Shown: positions 26,664 through 36,385, numbered from the stretch's first letter. The stretch is 64,000 nt of DNA from Methanotrichaceae archaeon (GCA_016927425.1 JAFGMR010000020.1:44800-108799); one strand, 5' to 3'. Numbers and translations: made by a program. Notes: generated by a model not told the origin, from the letters alone.

Positions 26664-28454
26664 TCAATCACCCCATTTATTTCCACTTGTGCCTAATAAG
26701 AGAGCGGCCTTCAACTCATCGAGCGTTGTGGGCTTGCAGATATAGCCGTCCATGCCCGCAGCGAGACACTTCTCTCGATCGCCCACAAGAGCATAAGCCG
26801 TCATGGCGATGATCTTAGGTCCATCTGGCCATCTCTGGTGTATGGCCTTGGTAGCCTCCAGACCGTCCATCTCCGGCATCTGTACATCCATCAGAATCAC
26901 ATCGTAATTCTTACGCTCCATGGCTTGCAGAACCTCGATCCCATTGGCCACCACATCAGCCTTGTAACCCAGCCTTTTGAGCATTCGCAAAGTCACGACC
27001 TGGTTAACCGTGTTATCTTCTGCAATCAGTATGCGCAACCCGTGGTTTGCCTGGTGAGCCAAATTTCGAGGGCTATGCCTTCGTGTATCGATCGGTTTAC
27101 TAAGTGTGGTATCGACATTGATTGTAAAATGAAATGTAGATCCTTTGCCAATTTGACTATAAACCCATATTTTTCCACCCATTAGCTCCACGAGCCTCTT
27201 GCTTATGGCCAGGCCGAGTCCCGTGCCACCATACTTCCGTGTAGTCGAGGAATCAACCTGGCTGAATGATTGGAATAGGTTACTTCTCTTTTCTTCAGGA
27301 ATTCCAATTCCCGTGTCCGTCACGGAGAAATGGATTTCATAGCAGCTGCCTTCCAGTTTTCTGCCGGAGATAGAGACGGCTACTTCGCCCTTATCCGTGA
27401 ACTTAACGGCATTGTTAAGCAAATTAACCAGGATCTGACGGAGCCTGGTCGGATCACCTAAAATAATCCTTGGAGTGCCTTTATCAATTAGGAATACGGT
27501 TCTCAGTCCATTTTCCAAGGCCGCGGTCGCCACAAGATCCAGTGCCTCCTCAACACATCCTTGAAGGTCGAAGGGCTGGCGCTCCAGTTCGACCTTGTCC
27601 GCTTCGATTTTAGAGAGGTCAAGGATGTCGTTTATGATAGTAAGCAGCATTTCCCCGCCGCTGCGAATGAGCTCAGCATAGTCTTTCTGCTCGGGAGTAA
27701 GGTTCCCGTCCAGTAGAAGGCTTGTCATACCTATGACCGCATTCATGGGGGTCCTGATCTCATGGCTCATATTGGCCAAAAACTCGCTCTTGGCGATGCT
27801 GGCCATCTGCGCTTGCACGGTCAGCTCGTTGGCCCGGACGATGAGTTTCTCAAGACGCTGGTTGATTTCCAGCAACTCCGCCTCCGCCTGCTTGCACTCG
27901 GTGATGTCGCTAAGCACGACGCGGCACACAGGAACGCCGTTGGTGTCATGCGCCGCGATCGTTTCCAGCCGCGCCCAGAATGGAGGACAATCCTTTCGCA
28001 ACAACCGCAGCTCGCATACCTGCAGCTGACCGGTTTCAATGCACTGTTTGCGGTAGCGGTAGCACCTGTCAAGATCATCGATCAGTATGAACCGGCTGAT
28101 CGGCTGTTTGACCAGCGCGTCTCGGGCCAGGCCCAGCATAGTGGCCGCGGTGAGGTTGGCTTCCAGGACCAGCCCTCTTTCGGAGAGAGTAATATAGCCC
28201 ACCGGTGCCAGGTCATACAGGTCGAAATAGCGTTCCCGTGAAGCGTCCAGTTCCGCCTGGGCCCGGCGAAGTTCCTCGTTCTGCATGGTAAGCTCGATCT
28301 GATGCACCTGCAGCTCGTGGAGCATCCGGCGTGTCTCTTCGGGGGATAGGGTCTCGATATTTTCCGGCGATGTGGATACATTTTCCCGGGCTATCCCTTC
28401 AGCCCGCTTGCGCAGTTCTGCGGCGTCGATGGGCCGGTTATCCTCGCTGGTCAT
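26664..28454 (-). CDS. PAS-containing hybrid histidine kinase with receiver domain
   Basis: 596 aa. An N-terminal helical region (HELQVHQIELTMQNEELRRAQAEL) leads into a PAS domain (YFDLYDLAPVGYITLSERGLVLEAN). A HisKA domain with phospho-acceptor SHEIRTPMNAVIGMTSLLL and a HATPase_c domain (NLLNNAVKFTDKG, DTGIGIPEEK, GGTGLGLAISKRLVELMGG) follow. A C-terminal receiver has acidic residues IAEDN and phospho-Asp VILMDVQMPEMDG. No membrane helix is seen. Its start overlaps the stop of the CheB-CheR gene as ATGA. The architecture and even GC content suggest transfer from a bacterium, probably together with that gene. Confidence 0.9.
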   Translation of the reverse strand: MTSEDNRPIDAAELRKRAEGIARENVSTSPENIETLSPEETRRMLHELQVHQIELTMQNEELRRAQAELDASRERYFDLYDLAPVGYITLSERGLVLEANLTAATMLGLARDALVKQPISRFILIDDLDRCYRYRKQCIETGQLQVCELRLLRKDCPPFWARLETIAAHDTNGVPVCRVVLSDITECKQAEAELLEINQRLEKLIVRANELTVQAQMASIAKSEFLANMSHEIRTPMNAVIGMTSLLLDGNLTPEQKDYAELIRSGGEMLLTIINDILDLSKIEADKVELERQPFDLQGCVEEALDLVATAALENGLRTVFLIDKGTPRIILGDPTRLRQILVNLLNNAVKFTDKGEVAVSISGRKLEGSCYEIHFSVTDTGIGIPEEKRSNLFQSFSQVDSSTTRKYGGTGLGLAISKRLVELMGGKIWVYSQIGKGSTFHFTINVDTTLSKPIDTRRHSPRNLAHQANHGLRILIAEDNTVNQVVTLRMLKRLGYKADVVANGIEVLQAMERKNYDVILMDVQMPEMDGLEATKAIHQRWPDGPKIIAMTAYALVGDREKCLAAGMDGYICKPTTLDELKAALLLGTSGNKWGD

Positions 28455-31400
28455 GATGCACCTCCTAGGTGTTTCGGCGGCTTTTGTTCTGCGCTTGTGA
28501 TGACGGGAGCGAGAACGCAGACGATGATTTTGCCATCAATGTCAAGATAGTGGGATGTAACATGGACCGGCACCATGCGACCATCCATCGCGTGTAGGGA
28601 GAGCTCAAAAGAGAGTGATTTCTTCTGCTTGAGTTCCTGCCAATGAGCGTTGAAAGCCTCGAGCGTGAACGCCGGGTCGAGATCGTAAACCGCCATCTTG
28701 AGAAGTTCTTGGCGCGAGTATCCGAGCAGTCGGCACAGTGCCTCGTTCACATACAGGTAGTTGCCGCCGGGATTGATCCAGGCAATGGCATCGGTAGCGA
28801 TATCGACCGAGAACTGCGCTAGTCGCAGCTCCTGCTCCGCCTTCTTTCGCTCGGTGATGTCATGAACAATGGAGTGAAGGAGTTCTCTTCCTTTCGATTC
28901 GATCTTGCTGCTGAACACCTCCACGTCCCGGATGGACCCATCTGCTCGCCTGTGACGGAATTCAAAATAATTCCGTTCCTGGACTCTTGCCTTTTCCATC
29001 TCCTGCGTTGTTGCCTCGGATGAAAGGGCGTTGATGTCCTGAATCCTCATTCCTTTTAACTGCTCCCGCGTCCATCCGTAGAATTCTGCTGCTGCAGCAT
29101 TGACGTCGATGATGCTACCGTCAGCGGCATCGATGATCAGCTTGATCGCAGCGTGTCGTTCGAACTGGTTCCTGAATAGCGCCTCGCTCTCTCGAAGCGC
29201 CTCATCTGCCTTCTTCGCCTCGCTGACATCAACAAAGGTGATCACCGCGCCCTCGATCACGTTGTCCTGGGTTCGATAGGGCAGGATGCGCATGGTGTAC
29301 CATGCCCCCGTTTGGGTCTGAACATCCACCTTTTTGGGAATCAGTGTGTCCAGGACCGTCTGCGTGTCCGCCAGCAGATTGTCGTAGCCCACCAGGTTGG
29401 ATACAATGTGACCAACTGGCCTTCCGATGTCGCTTTGGATCAAGTTGATGATCCGGGTGGCAGCTGGGGTGAATCGCAGGATACGCAGACAGTGATCCAC
29501 AAAGACGGTGGCGATTCCGGTGCCGGCCAGCAGGTTGTTCATGTCGTTGTTTGCGCGCGACAGGTCGGCCACCTTGGTTTGTAATTCTGCGTTTACCGTG
29601 GCCAGCTCCTCGTTGACCGACTGCAATTCCTCCTTGGAGGTCTCCAGCTCCTCATTGGTGGACTGCAGTTCCTCATTCATCGACTGCATCTCCTCATTGG
29701 AAGATTTGAGCTCTTCATTAGATGTCTCCAGCTCCTCGTTGGTGCTCTGAAGATACTCTTCTCTGGCCCGTAGTTCATGCTGGAGCTTGGCGATGCGGGC
29801 GTCGGCGTCCGTAGTGGCTCCGTTCGCGCCTTCGCTAACCGACAGGGCGGCGGCCTGCTGCGCCGACGGGTGCTCAAAGGGCGGCGAATGCTCCAAGATG
29901 ACCAGGTAGAGGTGTGCTTTGGAACTCTCGGAGGAGCGAGTTGCCACCGGGCGGATGGAAAGGTTGACCCTTGTAAAGTCGCCGTTGGTTTTGACGCAGA
30001 GGCCCGGGCAGCGCACTATCTCCCGACCGGCCGCAGCTTTGTGCAGGGCTAGGGTCAGGTCGCGTCGCAATCCTTCGCGGGCCATCTTGAGTATGTTGCT
30101 GATGCCGGCCACGCCCGGAGCCGGCTCCAGGTACAATCCCGTGCGGCCGTGCAGGTAGAGGATATCGCCCTGGCGGTTGACGAGCGCGGCTGCCGGGGCG
30201 ACCTGCTGCAGGAGCACCTGTTCGGTCAACTCACGTAAGGGCAGTTTTTTGGGGCCGGCCGTCTTTTCGGCGACCTGCGAGAGTGCTGCATCCCCAGCCG
30301 TCATTGGCGACAGAAATTTGCCGAGAGCGGCACGTTGTGTGCTTTGGAAACCATCCTTGCGCTGATACAGCTTCAATTTGCGGTCCAGCGCGACAAATAG
30401 ATCTCCGAACTCGCCCACGGTCTCGGAGGTGCCCAGGAATAGAAAACCCCCCGGGTTCAGAGCATAGTGGAAGAGGGGAATGAGCTTTTTCTGCAAATCC
30501 GCGCCCATATAGATCAAAAGGTTGCGGCAACTGATCAGGTCCAGCTTGGAAAAGGGCGGGTCTTTGATCACATCTTGCTCAGAAAAGACAAGCATGTCGC
30601 GTATGCCTTTGTGGATGCGGTAGGCTCCGCCGTCGGGCTCGGCCGTAAAAAAACGCGTGAGGCGCTCCTCTGAGATGTCGGCGGCGATGCTGGCCGGATA
30701 GATACCGGCGCGGGCCGTGGCAATCGCCTGGCTGTCAATGTCGGTGGCAAAGACCTGCACCTTGAAGCTCCGCTTCAGCGCCTCCTGACGCTCGGCAAGC
30801 AAGATGGCGAGGGAATAAGGTTCCTCGCCGGTGGCGCAGCCCGGCGACCAGACGCGAATCGGGCCGTCTTCGATCTTGCTGGCAAAGAGCTGAGGGATTA
30901 TCCGTTCCTCGAGGGCTTTGAAGGCCTCAGGGTCGCGGAAAAAGTTGGTGACTCCTATCAACAGGTCGCGAAAGAGGGCTTCCACCTCTGCCGGAGTCTG
31001 CTGCAGATATTTGACATATCCGTCCATCGTTTCGATCTGATGAATGGCCATGCGCCGCTCAATGCGACGCTGAATGGTGCTCGGCTTGTACTGGGAAAAG
31101 TCGTGGCCGGTCTCGGCGCGCAGCAGGATGAAGATCTTTTTCAGCGCATTCTCGGACTTGGGCGCCGGGGCGGTGGGGGCGGGCCGGGGGAACTTGCCGA
31201 AGGCATGGGCCACATAGGCAATGAGCTGGTCCGGCATCTCTGCCGGCGGCAGTTCGTAGTCCACCTGGCCGGTTGCGATGGCGCTTCTTGGCATGCCGTC
31301 GTACTCGGTGGAAGCGGGACTCTGGGCCATGACCATGCCGCCCTCGCCCTTGACCGCCCGCACTCCTTGGGTGCCGTCCCTGCCGGTGCCTGAAAGCACG

Positions 31401-31855
31401 ATACAGATGGCCCGCTCGTGCAAATCCTGAGCCAGTGACCGGAAGAAAAAGTCAATGGGCATCCTCTGGCCCCGGGGGGCGGAGGGCTCCATCAGTTGCA
31501 GATTGCCGCCCAGAAAGGCCATATCGCGGTTGGGCGGAATGATGTAGGCACAGTTGGGGCGCACCGTCATTCCGTCCTCGACCTCAAAGACCTGCATGCG
31601 GGTGTAGCGCCGGATGAGGTCTGTGAGAATGCTCTTGTGGTCCGGGGCCAGGTGCTGTACCAGGACAAAGGCCATGCCCGGGTCGGTGAGGGTAGGCATG
31701 CCGGAAAAGAAGGCCTCGAATGCAGCAAGCCCCCCGGCGGATGCGCCGATGCCGACGATAGGGAAGTTCGAATGCTGCCTTGCCGAGGTTAGGGAAGGCG
31801 GATCGGTCACGTCTGCCAGTTCGGCCTTCGCAATGGATTTCTTCTTACGGGTCAT
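28451..31855 (-). CDS. CheB-CheR-PAS fusion sensor protein
   Basis: 1134 aa. A CheB methylesterase domain (GIGASAGGLAAFEAF, VQHLAPDHKS, LSGTGRDGTQG, about residues 30-220) is followed by a CheR methyltransferase domain (SPGCATGEEPYSLAILLAER, DIDSQAIATARAGIYP, ISCRNLLIYM, about 245-510). Then comes a long heptad-rich coiled coil of NEELxSxNEE repeats (about 690-770) and three PAS domains. Such fusions act as cytoplasmic sensors rather than in classical chemotaxis; no MCP, CheA or CheW is in this window. The partner is the downstream hybrid kinase. Confidence 0.92.
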   Translation of the reverse strand: MTRKKKSIAKAELADVTDPPSLTSARQHSNFPIVGIGASAGGLAAFEAFFSGMPTLTDPGMAFVLVQHLAPDHKSILTDLIRRYTRMQVFEVEDGMTVRPNCAYIIPPNRDMAFLGGNLQLMEPSAPRGQRMPIDFFFRSLAQDLHERAICIVLSGTGRDGTQGVRAVKGEGGMVMAQSPASTEYDGMPRSAIATGQVDYELPPAEMPDQLIAYVAHAFGKFPRPAPTAPAPKSENALKKIFILLRAETGHDFSQYKPSTIQRRIERRMAIHQIETMDGYVKYLQQTPAEVEALFRDLLIGVTNFFRDPEAFKALEERIIPQLFASKIEDGPIRVWSPGCATGEEPYSLAILLAERQEALKRSFKVQVFATDIDSQAIATARAGIYPASIAADISEERLTRFFTAEPDGGAYRIHKGIRDMLVFSEQDVIKDPPFSKLDLISCRNLLIYMGADLQKKLIPLFHYALNPGGFLFLGTSETVGEFGDLFVALDRKLKLYQRKDGFQSTQRAALGKFLSPMTAGDAALSQVAEKTAGPKKLPLRELTEQVLLQQVAPAAALVNRQGDILYLHGRTGLYLEPAPGVAGISNILKMAREGLRRDLTLALHKAAAGREIVRCPGLCVKTNGDFTRVNLSIRPVATRSSESSKAHLYLVILEHSPPFEHPSAQQAAALSVSEGANGATTDADARIAKLQHELRAREEYLQSTNEELETSNEELKSSNEEMQSMNEELQSTNEELETSKEELQSVNEELATVNAELQTKVADLSRANNDMNNLLAGTGIATVFVDHCLRILRFTPAATRIINLIQSDIGRPVGHIVSNLVGYDNLLADTQTVLDTLIPKKVDVQTQTGAWYTMRILPYRTQDNVIEGAVITFVDVSEAKKADEALRESEALFRNQFERHAAIKLIIDAADGSIIDVNAAAAEFYGWTREQLKGMRIQDINALSSEATTQEMEKARVQERNYFEFRHRRADGSIRDVEVFSSKIESKGRELLHSIVHDITERKKAEQELRLAQFSVDIATDAIAWINPGGNYLYVNEALCRLLGYSRQELLKMAVYDLDPAFTLEAFNAHWQELKQKKSLSFELSLHAMDGRMVPVHVTSHYLDIDGKIIVCVLAPVITSAEQKPPKHLGGAS

Positions 31856-31862
31856 ATCGCGC

Positions 31863-31990
31863 TTATCCTTTGGTCAAAGAGCGGCTTTCTCTGATGGGAA
31901 GAGCGAGAGAGAATGTGGAGCCTGATCCCAGCTTCGACTCCACCCAGATGCAACCGCCGTCGGCGCTCTACAATTTTATTGGATATGGCA
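31863..31990 (-). pseudogene. Remnant of a histidine-kinase ATPase domain C-terminus
   Basis: Just upstream of the CheB-CheR start the minus strand reads AISNKIVER and, after a one-base shift, GCIWVESKLGSGSTFSLALPIRESRSLTKG and a stop. This is the last stretch of a HATPase_c domain (LAISK.IVE..GG.IWVESK.G.GSTF...LP). It is the tail of a lost kinase from the same kind of signalling cluster. Confidence 0.65.
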
Positions 31991-32129
31991 ATCCCAAAAT
32001 TCCCATCCCGTGCATCCGGACACGCTTCACGGTAAATGGGCTCACCTTCATCTCCACCGCGATCCTATTGGTGTTATCGCATCTTGTTTTGGCCCGAATG
32101 GTCAAACGCCGGCCGCGCACCCCGCAGCA

Positions 32130-32245
32130 AGCCGAGTGGAATCACGTTCTAAGATCGACGGGAATCATAGCGTCTCCATCTGTCCAGAGCAACGCGCTAA
32201 CATCGATCCCATTCACCATCTGGCGCTCCATTCCACACATTTGAT
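32130..32245 (-). pseudogene. Possible transposase remnant
   Basis: The minus strand encodes GMERQMVNGIDVSALLWTDGDAMIPVDLRT, reminiscent of the DDE-transposase segment ..LLWTDGDALIP.DFR.. of IS4/IS701-like elements. The frame breaks immediately afterwards and no ends are visible. Identification is by resemblance only. Confidence 0.3.
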
Positions 32246-32249
32246 GATA

Positions 32250-32728
32250 TACAAGATCCATATTTTAGTCATATAGTTTTTTCATCATCGAATCGTTGCC
32301 AACCAGGACGCCTTTGTTAAGTTTAGCAATATTTGCCTCATTCCACAACGCACCCGTGTCAGGAAGCAGTCCCTGCAGAATATGGGTAAATGCATCATGA
32401 GATGGGCCATCCTCTCTCGGAAAAGCTGATATTTTTCAGCATAAGTAGACGCATCCATTGGTGCAATTAGAGAGCTGATATGATCTAGATCTTTACATTT
32501 TGGTGATTTCACACTCTCGCAACCCCCTATATCTGTATAACTCAATAGGAGCTAGTACATATAAAAAGATTTCGCCAAGTGAGTAACTTGACAACGTCAC
32601 AGTAGGCATCAAATCGATAACATTAGGAAGTGATGATTTGGATATAATTTTGAACTATATATCAACATCAACCGGACTAAATCGATAGCAGAACCTTACA
32701 CTACGAATACAAAATCCACCGGTATATA
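32250..32728. other. AT-rich gap with no defended gene
   Basis: An 86-codon frame (32285-32545, minus) has unusual composition (several Met and Cys) and no recognisable motif, so I do not call it. The rest, up to the intron-containing tRNA, is AT-rich and unremarkable. Confidence 0.35.
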
Positions 32729-32830
32729 TGCCGGGGGCGGGATTCGAGCCCGCGACTTCCAGATGACCCAGGCGCCCATTATGCGTTACCCTATGAGTCT
32801 GGCGCCCTAACCAGCTAGGCCACCCCGGCA
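32729..32830 (-). tRNA. tRNA-Met-type (CAT) with a 27-nt intron
   Basis: Minus-strand cloverleaf: acceptor GCCGGGG/CCCCGGC with discriminator A, D-arm GGCCTAGCTGGTTAGGGC, anticodon stem CCAGA/TCTGG. The loop reads CT-CAT-A, then a 27-base insertion, then the last loop base. Splicing at the canonical 37/38 position gives anticodon CAT. It could be elongator tRNA-Met or the CAT tRNA-Ile; the elongator reading seems more likely from the acceptor and discriminator. Confidence 0.82.
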
Positions 32831-32954
32831 TCCCTCCTCGACCGATTTGTTACATAAGGGTTATGCTCTAATCCGGGCCCGGCTCGCAGCGATCCGGCGG
32901 AATCCCCGAAGGGGGATAACCTTATCTTGAGCCTTCGAGATACCGGTAAATCCG

Positions 32955-34154
32955 ATGCAATCGAGCATATCCGGCAAGGTGAGCGACTCGCTCGCCGATA
33001 AGACCGTCGTTCTCGCGGTCACCGGCAGCATCGCCGCGGTGAGGACGCTTGACCTCGTTCGCGACCTGATCAGACGCGGGGCGAAGGTCCACTGCGTCAT
33101 GAGCGCTGCCGCCCAGCAGATCATCCACCCGCACGCCCTCGAGTACGCCTCCGGAAACCCCGTGATAACCGAGATCACGGGAATGGTGGAGCACGTAGCG
33201 CTCCTCGGCGACGACGGGGAGGCAGACGCCTTATTGATCGCTCCAGCGACTGCGAACACCATAGGGAAAGTTGCTCTCGGAATCGATGATACCCCGGTTA
33301 CAACTTTTGCAACAACCGCCATTGGGAGCCAAAAAGCAGTCATGGTCGTCCCTGCAATGCATGAGGCGATGTATCGCCATCCTGCTGTTCTAAGGAACCT
33401 CGAAGTCCTCAAGGCAATGGGGGCAATCGTCGTTGATCCTCGGCTGGAGGAGGGAAAGGCCAAGATCGCCGAGAACTCCCGGATAGCGCTTGAGATGGAG
33501 AGGATGCTTGGACCTCGAACCCTCGAAGGAAAGAGGATACTGATCACAAGCGGAGCAACGGCCGAGAGGATAGACCCCATTCGAATCCTCACCAACCGGG
33601 CCTCCGGACGGACGGGGGTGGAACTCGCCCTGGAGGCCTACAGACGAGGCGCCATGCCGACGGTCGTCCATCGGGCCCGTCTCGGCCTTCCCTTCCCCGA
33701 GATCTACGTCGAGTGCGCTGCGGAGATGCTCGAGGCCGTTCTCTGCGAGCTAGACTCCGGGTACCATGCCATGATCAGCGCCGCTGCCATCGGCGACTTC
33801 ACCCTAAAAGAGAGCTCAACGAAGATCAAGTCGGGAGGGGATCTCGCGCTCAGCCTTGTGCCAACCGTGAAGGTCGTAAGGACGGCCCGCTTGGCCCATC
33901 CGGACCTCGTGATGGCTGGATTCAAGGCGGAGACGAACCTCTCGGAGGATGAGCTGCTCTCCCGGGCCCGTGAGTCCATGATCGCCTCAGGCCTCGACCT
34001 GATGATAGCAAACGACGTCGGAGCTGGAGGGATGGGCACCGAGGAGAACAGGGTCTTCATACTGGGCGGAAAAGGCTCCCAGATCCAGGTGACGGGGAAA
34101 AAGAGCCTGATCGCTCGAAGGATCCTCGACGCCCTCGAGGAGGTGCTGCGCTGA
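32955..34154 (+). CDS. coaBC: Phosphopantothenoylcysteine decarboxylase/synthetase
   Basis: 399 aa with two fused enzymes. The N-terminal flavoprotein CoaC part has VLAVTGSIAAVRTLDLVRDL, a PATANTIGKVALGIDD segment and an AMHEAMY motif that parallels the substrate-binding PAMN.xMW region. The C-terminal CoaB part has ILITSGATAERIDPIRILTNRASGRTG, AAAIGDF and FKAET. Together they convert 4'-phosphopantothenate and cysteine to 4'-phosphopantetheine for CoA. It is the first gene of a CoA operon. An in-frame ATG at 32955 follows a cluster of TTATC/TTATG promoter-like sequence. Confidence 0.92.
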   Translation: MQSSISGKVSDSLADKTVVLAVTGSIAAVRTLDLVRDLIRRGAKVHCVMSAAAQQIIHPHALEYASGNPVITEITGMVEHVALLGDDGEADALLIAPATANTIGKVALGIDDTPVTTFATTAIGSQKAVMVVPAMHEAMYRHPAVLRNLEVLKAMGAIVVDPRLEEGKAKIAENSRIALEMERMLGPRTLEGKRILITSGATAERIDPIRILTNRASGRTGVELALEAYRRGAMPTVVHRARLGLPFPEIYVECAAEMLEAVLCELDSGYHAMISAAAIGDFTLKESSTKIKSGGDLALSLVPTVKVVRTARLAHPDLVMAGFKAETNLSEDELLSRARESMIASGLDLMIANDVGAGGMGTEENRVFILGGKGSQIQVTGKKSLIARRILDALEEVLR

Positions 34155-35002
34155 CGGCCTCCGCTGCTCGAGCCCAGGCCCGAGCTCCCGCTCATATCAC
34201 AGGCTTCTTTGCGCCTTACAGGCACCTGGATCCGTCCAGGGCCGGCTCTCGTGGATGCGGTGCAACCCTAGCGCTCGATGCGGTAACCACCGTCGCTTCG
34301 GCCGAGGAGACCATCGTCCTTCTAAACGGCAAGCCAACACTCGCGCCGGTTACGAGATCGGTCATCGAAGCGCTCACCCATGCGCCCGTGGTGGTCTCGA
34401 CGGATCTTGAGATGCCGCTAGGGTCTGGCTTTGGCGCAAGCGGCGCGGGCGCGCTTAGCTCTTCTTATGCGATCAACTCCCTCTTCAACCTGGGATTTTC
34501 CTCTGACCGTCTTGGAGAGGTCGCCCACGTCGCCGAGGTGATGAACGGAACGGGCCTTGGCGACGTCATCGCTCAAAACACCGGCGGACTTGTGATCCGC
34601 CTCGAGCCGGGAGCGCCTGGGATCGGCAGAGTGGATCGAATTGCTGCGCCCAGCCTGGAGGTCGACTGCGTTGTTAGGGGTCCAATCTCCACGAAGGAGG
34701 TGCTGAGCGATCCCGGCCTCGTGCGCCAGATCGGTTGCGCCGGCGAGGAGGCACTTCGCGAGATCGTTAGACGACCCAACTTCGAGAGGTTCATGGAACT
34801 CTCCCACAGGTTCTCGATCGACTCAGGCCTCGCGCAAGGCTGGATACTCGACGCGCTAGAAGCGGTCGAGGCGCTCGGAGGACTTGCCAGCATGATAATG
34901 CTCGGCGACGCGGTCTTCGCCGTCGGCGGAAGGGAGGCCTTGTCGGAGTTTGGACCTGTGATCACGACCCATATAACGGAGCGGGGGGCCTCCCTTGACT
35001 GA
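34151..35002 (+). CDS. Pantoate kinase (GHMP family), apparent CTG start
   Basis: About 283 aa. The archaeal pantoate kinase signature begins ARAPAHITGFFAPYRHLDPSRAGSRGCGATLALD, with the GHMP ATP-binding loop PLGSGFGASGAGALSSSYAIN and a NGTGLGDVIAQNTGG block. There is no ATG, GTG or TTG in frame between the upstream in-frame stop at 33971 and 34388. GGAGGTG sits 6 bases before a CTG at 34151 that overlaps the CoaBC stop as CTGA, so CTG is the likely start. It makes 4-phosphopantoate, the first archaea-specific step of CoA synthesis. Confidence 0.85.
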   Translation: MTASAARAQARAPAHITGFFAPYRHLDPSRAGSRGCGATLALDAVTTVASAEETIVLLNGKPTLAPVTRSVIEALTHAPVVVSTDLEMPLGSGFGASGAGALSSSYAINSLFNLGFSSDRLGEVAHVAEVMNGTGLGDVIAQNTGGLVIRLEPGAPGIGRVDRIAAPSLEVDCVVRGPISTKEVLSDPGLVRQIGCAGEEALREIVRRPNFERFMELSHRFSIDSGLAQGWILDALEAVEALGGLASMIMLGDAVFAVGGREALSEFGPVITTHITERGASLD

Positions 35003-35741
35003 GATTCCAAAGACACATCCGCGATACCTCTCCTTGGTTGCCAGGGAGAAGGTCGCCGCAGGGGTTGCGAAAGGATTTACGAGCACCCAGGGCCTGATCG
35101 CCCAGGGACGCGGAGAGGCCTTCGACTACTTGATCGGAGAGAGGACGACTCCTTCCGCGGCAGAGGCCACAAGGGCTGCTGCTGCCATGCTCCTTCATTC
35201 GAGACGGCCTGCGATCAGCGTAAATGGCAACGTGGCCGCCCTTATGGCAGAGGAGATGGTTGCGCTTGCAAAGGCGCTCAACGCTCCGCTCGAGGTGAAC
35301 CTCTTTCACAGGAGCGAGGAGAGGGTAGGGAGGATCGCGGACCTGCTTCGCTTTTTAGGGGCAGAGCACGTCCTCGGGGAGAGGCCAGATGCGATCGTTC
35401 CAGGGCTCGATCACGCCCGCGCCAAGGCCACTAGTGGCGGAATATACGATGCAGACGTCGTGCTCATACCACTGGAAGACGGCGACCGCTGCGAGGCACT
35501 CCTCGCCATGGGAAAGAAGACGATTGCAATCGACCTCAACCCTCTGAGCCGGACGGCCGTCAAAGCCACCATATCAATCGTTGACAACGTGACAAGGGCC
35601 CTTCCAAACCTCATCGCCGCAATCGAGGAGCTGAAGCGATCCTCCGAGGGGGAGATCGAGGAGATCCTGGCCAGCTACGATAACAGGGCGGCTCTTAGAA
35701 TGAGCCTGGAGGAGATCAAGTCGACCCTCTCCAGGGGCTGA
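34995..35741 (+). CDS. 4-phosphopantoate--beta-alanine ligase (phosphopantothenate synthetase)
   Basis: 248 aa matching the archaeal PPS family: PKTHPRYLSLVAREKVAAGVAKGFTSTQGLIAQGRGEAFDYLIGE ... RPAISVNGNVAALMAEEMV ... AVDLNPLSRTA-like IAIDLNPLSRTAVKATISIVDNVTRALPNL. It joins 4-phosphopantoate to beta-alanine. It starts with TTG at 34995, overlapping the pantoate kinase stop by 8 bases. With CoaBC and pantoate kinase it completes a three-gene run from pantoate to phosphopantetheine. Confidence 0.92.
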   Translation: MTEIPKTHPRYLSLVAREKVAAGVAKGFTSTQGLIAQGRGEAFDYLIGERTTPSAAEATRAAAAMLLHSRRPAISVNGNVAALMAEEMVALAKALNAPLEVNLFHRSEERVGRIADLLRFLGAEHVLGERPDAIVPGLDHARAKATSGGIYDADVVLIPLEDGDRCEALLAMGKKTIAIDLNPLSRTAVKATISIVDNVTRALPNLIAAIEELKRSSEGEIEEILASYDNRAALRMSLEEIKSTLSRG

Positions 35742-35797
35742 ACTGCGACAATTTGAAATCAAAAAGATTTTATCTTATAAGAGTGTTAATAAACTCC

Positions 35798-36385
35798 ATG
35801 CCTTACACCCTCAACTACCAGGCGCTCGTCAACGCCGTCGAGGCCTCAACCGGTGCCCGGGGTTCGGTATACCCAAACGATTACAACTATGTGGCGCTGC
35901 CCTTGAGAACGGTTCAGTCCATGGTGTCCTCCCTTCCAGCATCATCGAGCACGCTCGAAGCTGGCGACTGCGACGATCGTGCCCGCAAGCTATGGTTCCG
36001 TCTCAAGGAGGAAGAGCCCCTCTCGGCGTGTGGGATGATTCGCCTCTCAGCGCCCGTCGCCCATGACATAGTGGGGGTGATAACAGAGGAGGACCTGTTG
36101 CTCTCCCAGGGCGCGGAGTCGGGAAGAGTCTCCCTATCGATCAGCCGCGAGGGACTGCTTCGAGAGGGCCTCCTCGGAGAAGATCTTCCCGAATATTCGG
36201 GAGAGATCATCCCCGCCGCTCCATCCATCTTGGCGAAGGGGCAAGTCGCGGCCAAGGTTGGGCCGCTCGAGATGACCCTCATCGAGCCCGCAACGAAGGA
36301 GATATTCAAGAGGTCTCAGGGAGGGCACTTCGGGAGAGGAGAGTGGCCTGTCGCCAGCATCAGGGCCTTTGCCGTCTGGTTCTAG
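35798..36385 (+). CDS. Protein of unknown function
   Basis: About 195 aa from the ATG at 35798 (MPYTLNYQALVNAVEASTG). A TATA-like TTTTATCTTATAAG at about 35769-35782 puts the transcription start at or near this ATG, so the message is probably leaderless. A GDCDDRARKLWFRL segment recalls the GDCDD motif of transglutaminase-like or phage-related proteins, but the rest gives no match I know. The 3' end overlaps the convergent repeat-protein gene by 26 bases. Confidence 0.55.
   Translation: MPYTLNYQALVNAVEASTGARGSVYPNDYNYVALPLRTVQSMVSSLPASSSTLEAGDCDDRARKLWFRLKEEEPLSACGMIRLSAPVAHDIVGVITEEDLLLSQGAESGRVSLSISREGLLREGLLGEDLPEYSGEIIPAAPSILAKGQVAAKVGPLEMTLIEPATKEIFKRSQGGHFGRGEWPVASIRAFAVWF

Noticed and set aside
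32285..32545. 86-codon minus-strand frame
   Set aside because: Isolated, odd composition, no promoter at the right place; insufficient to call.
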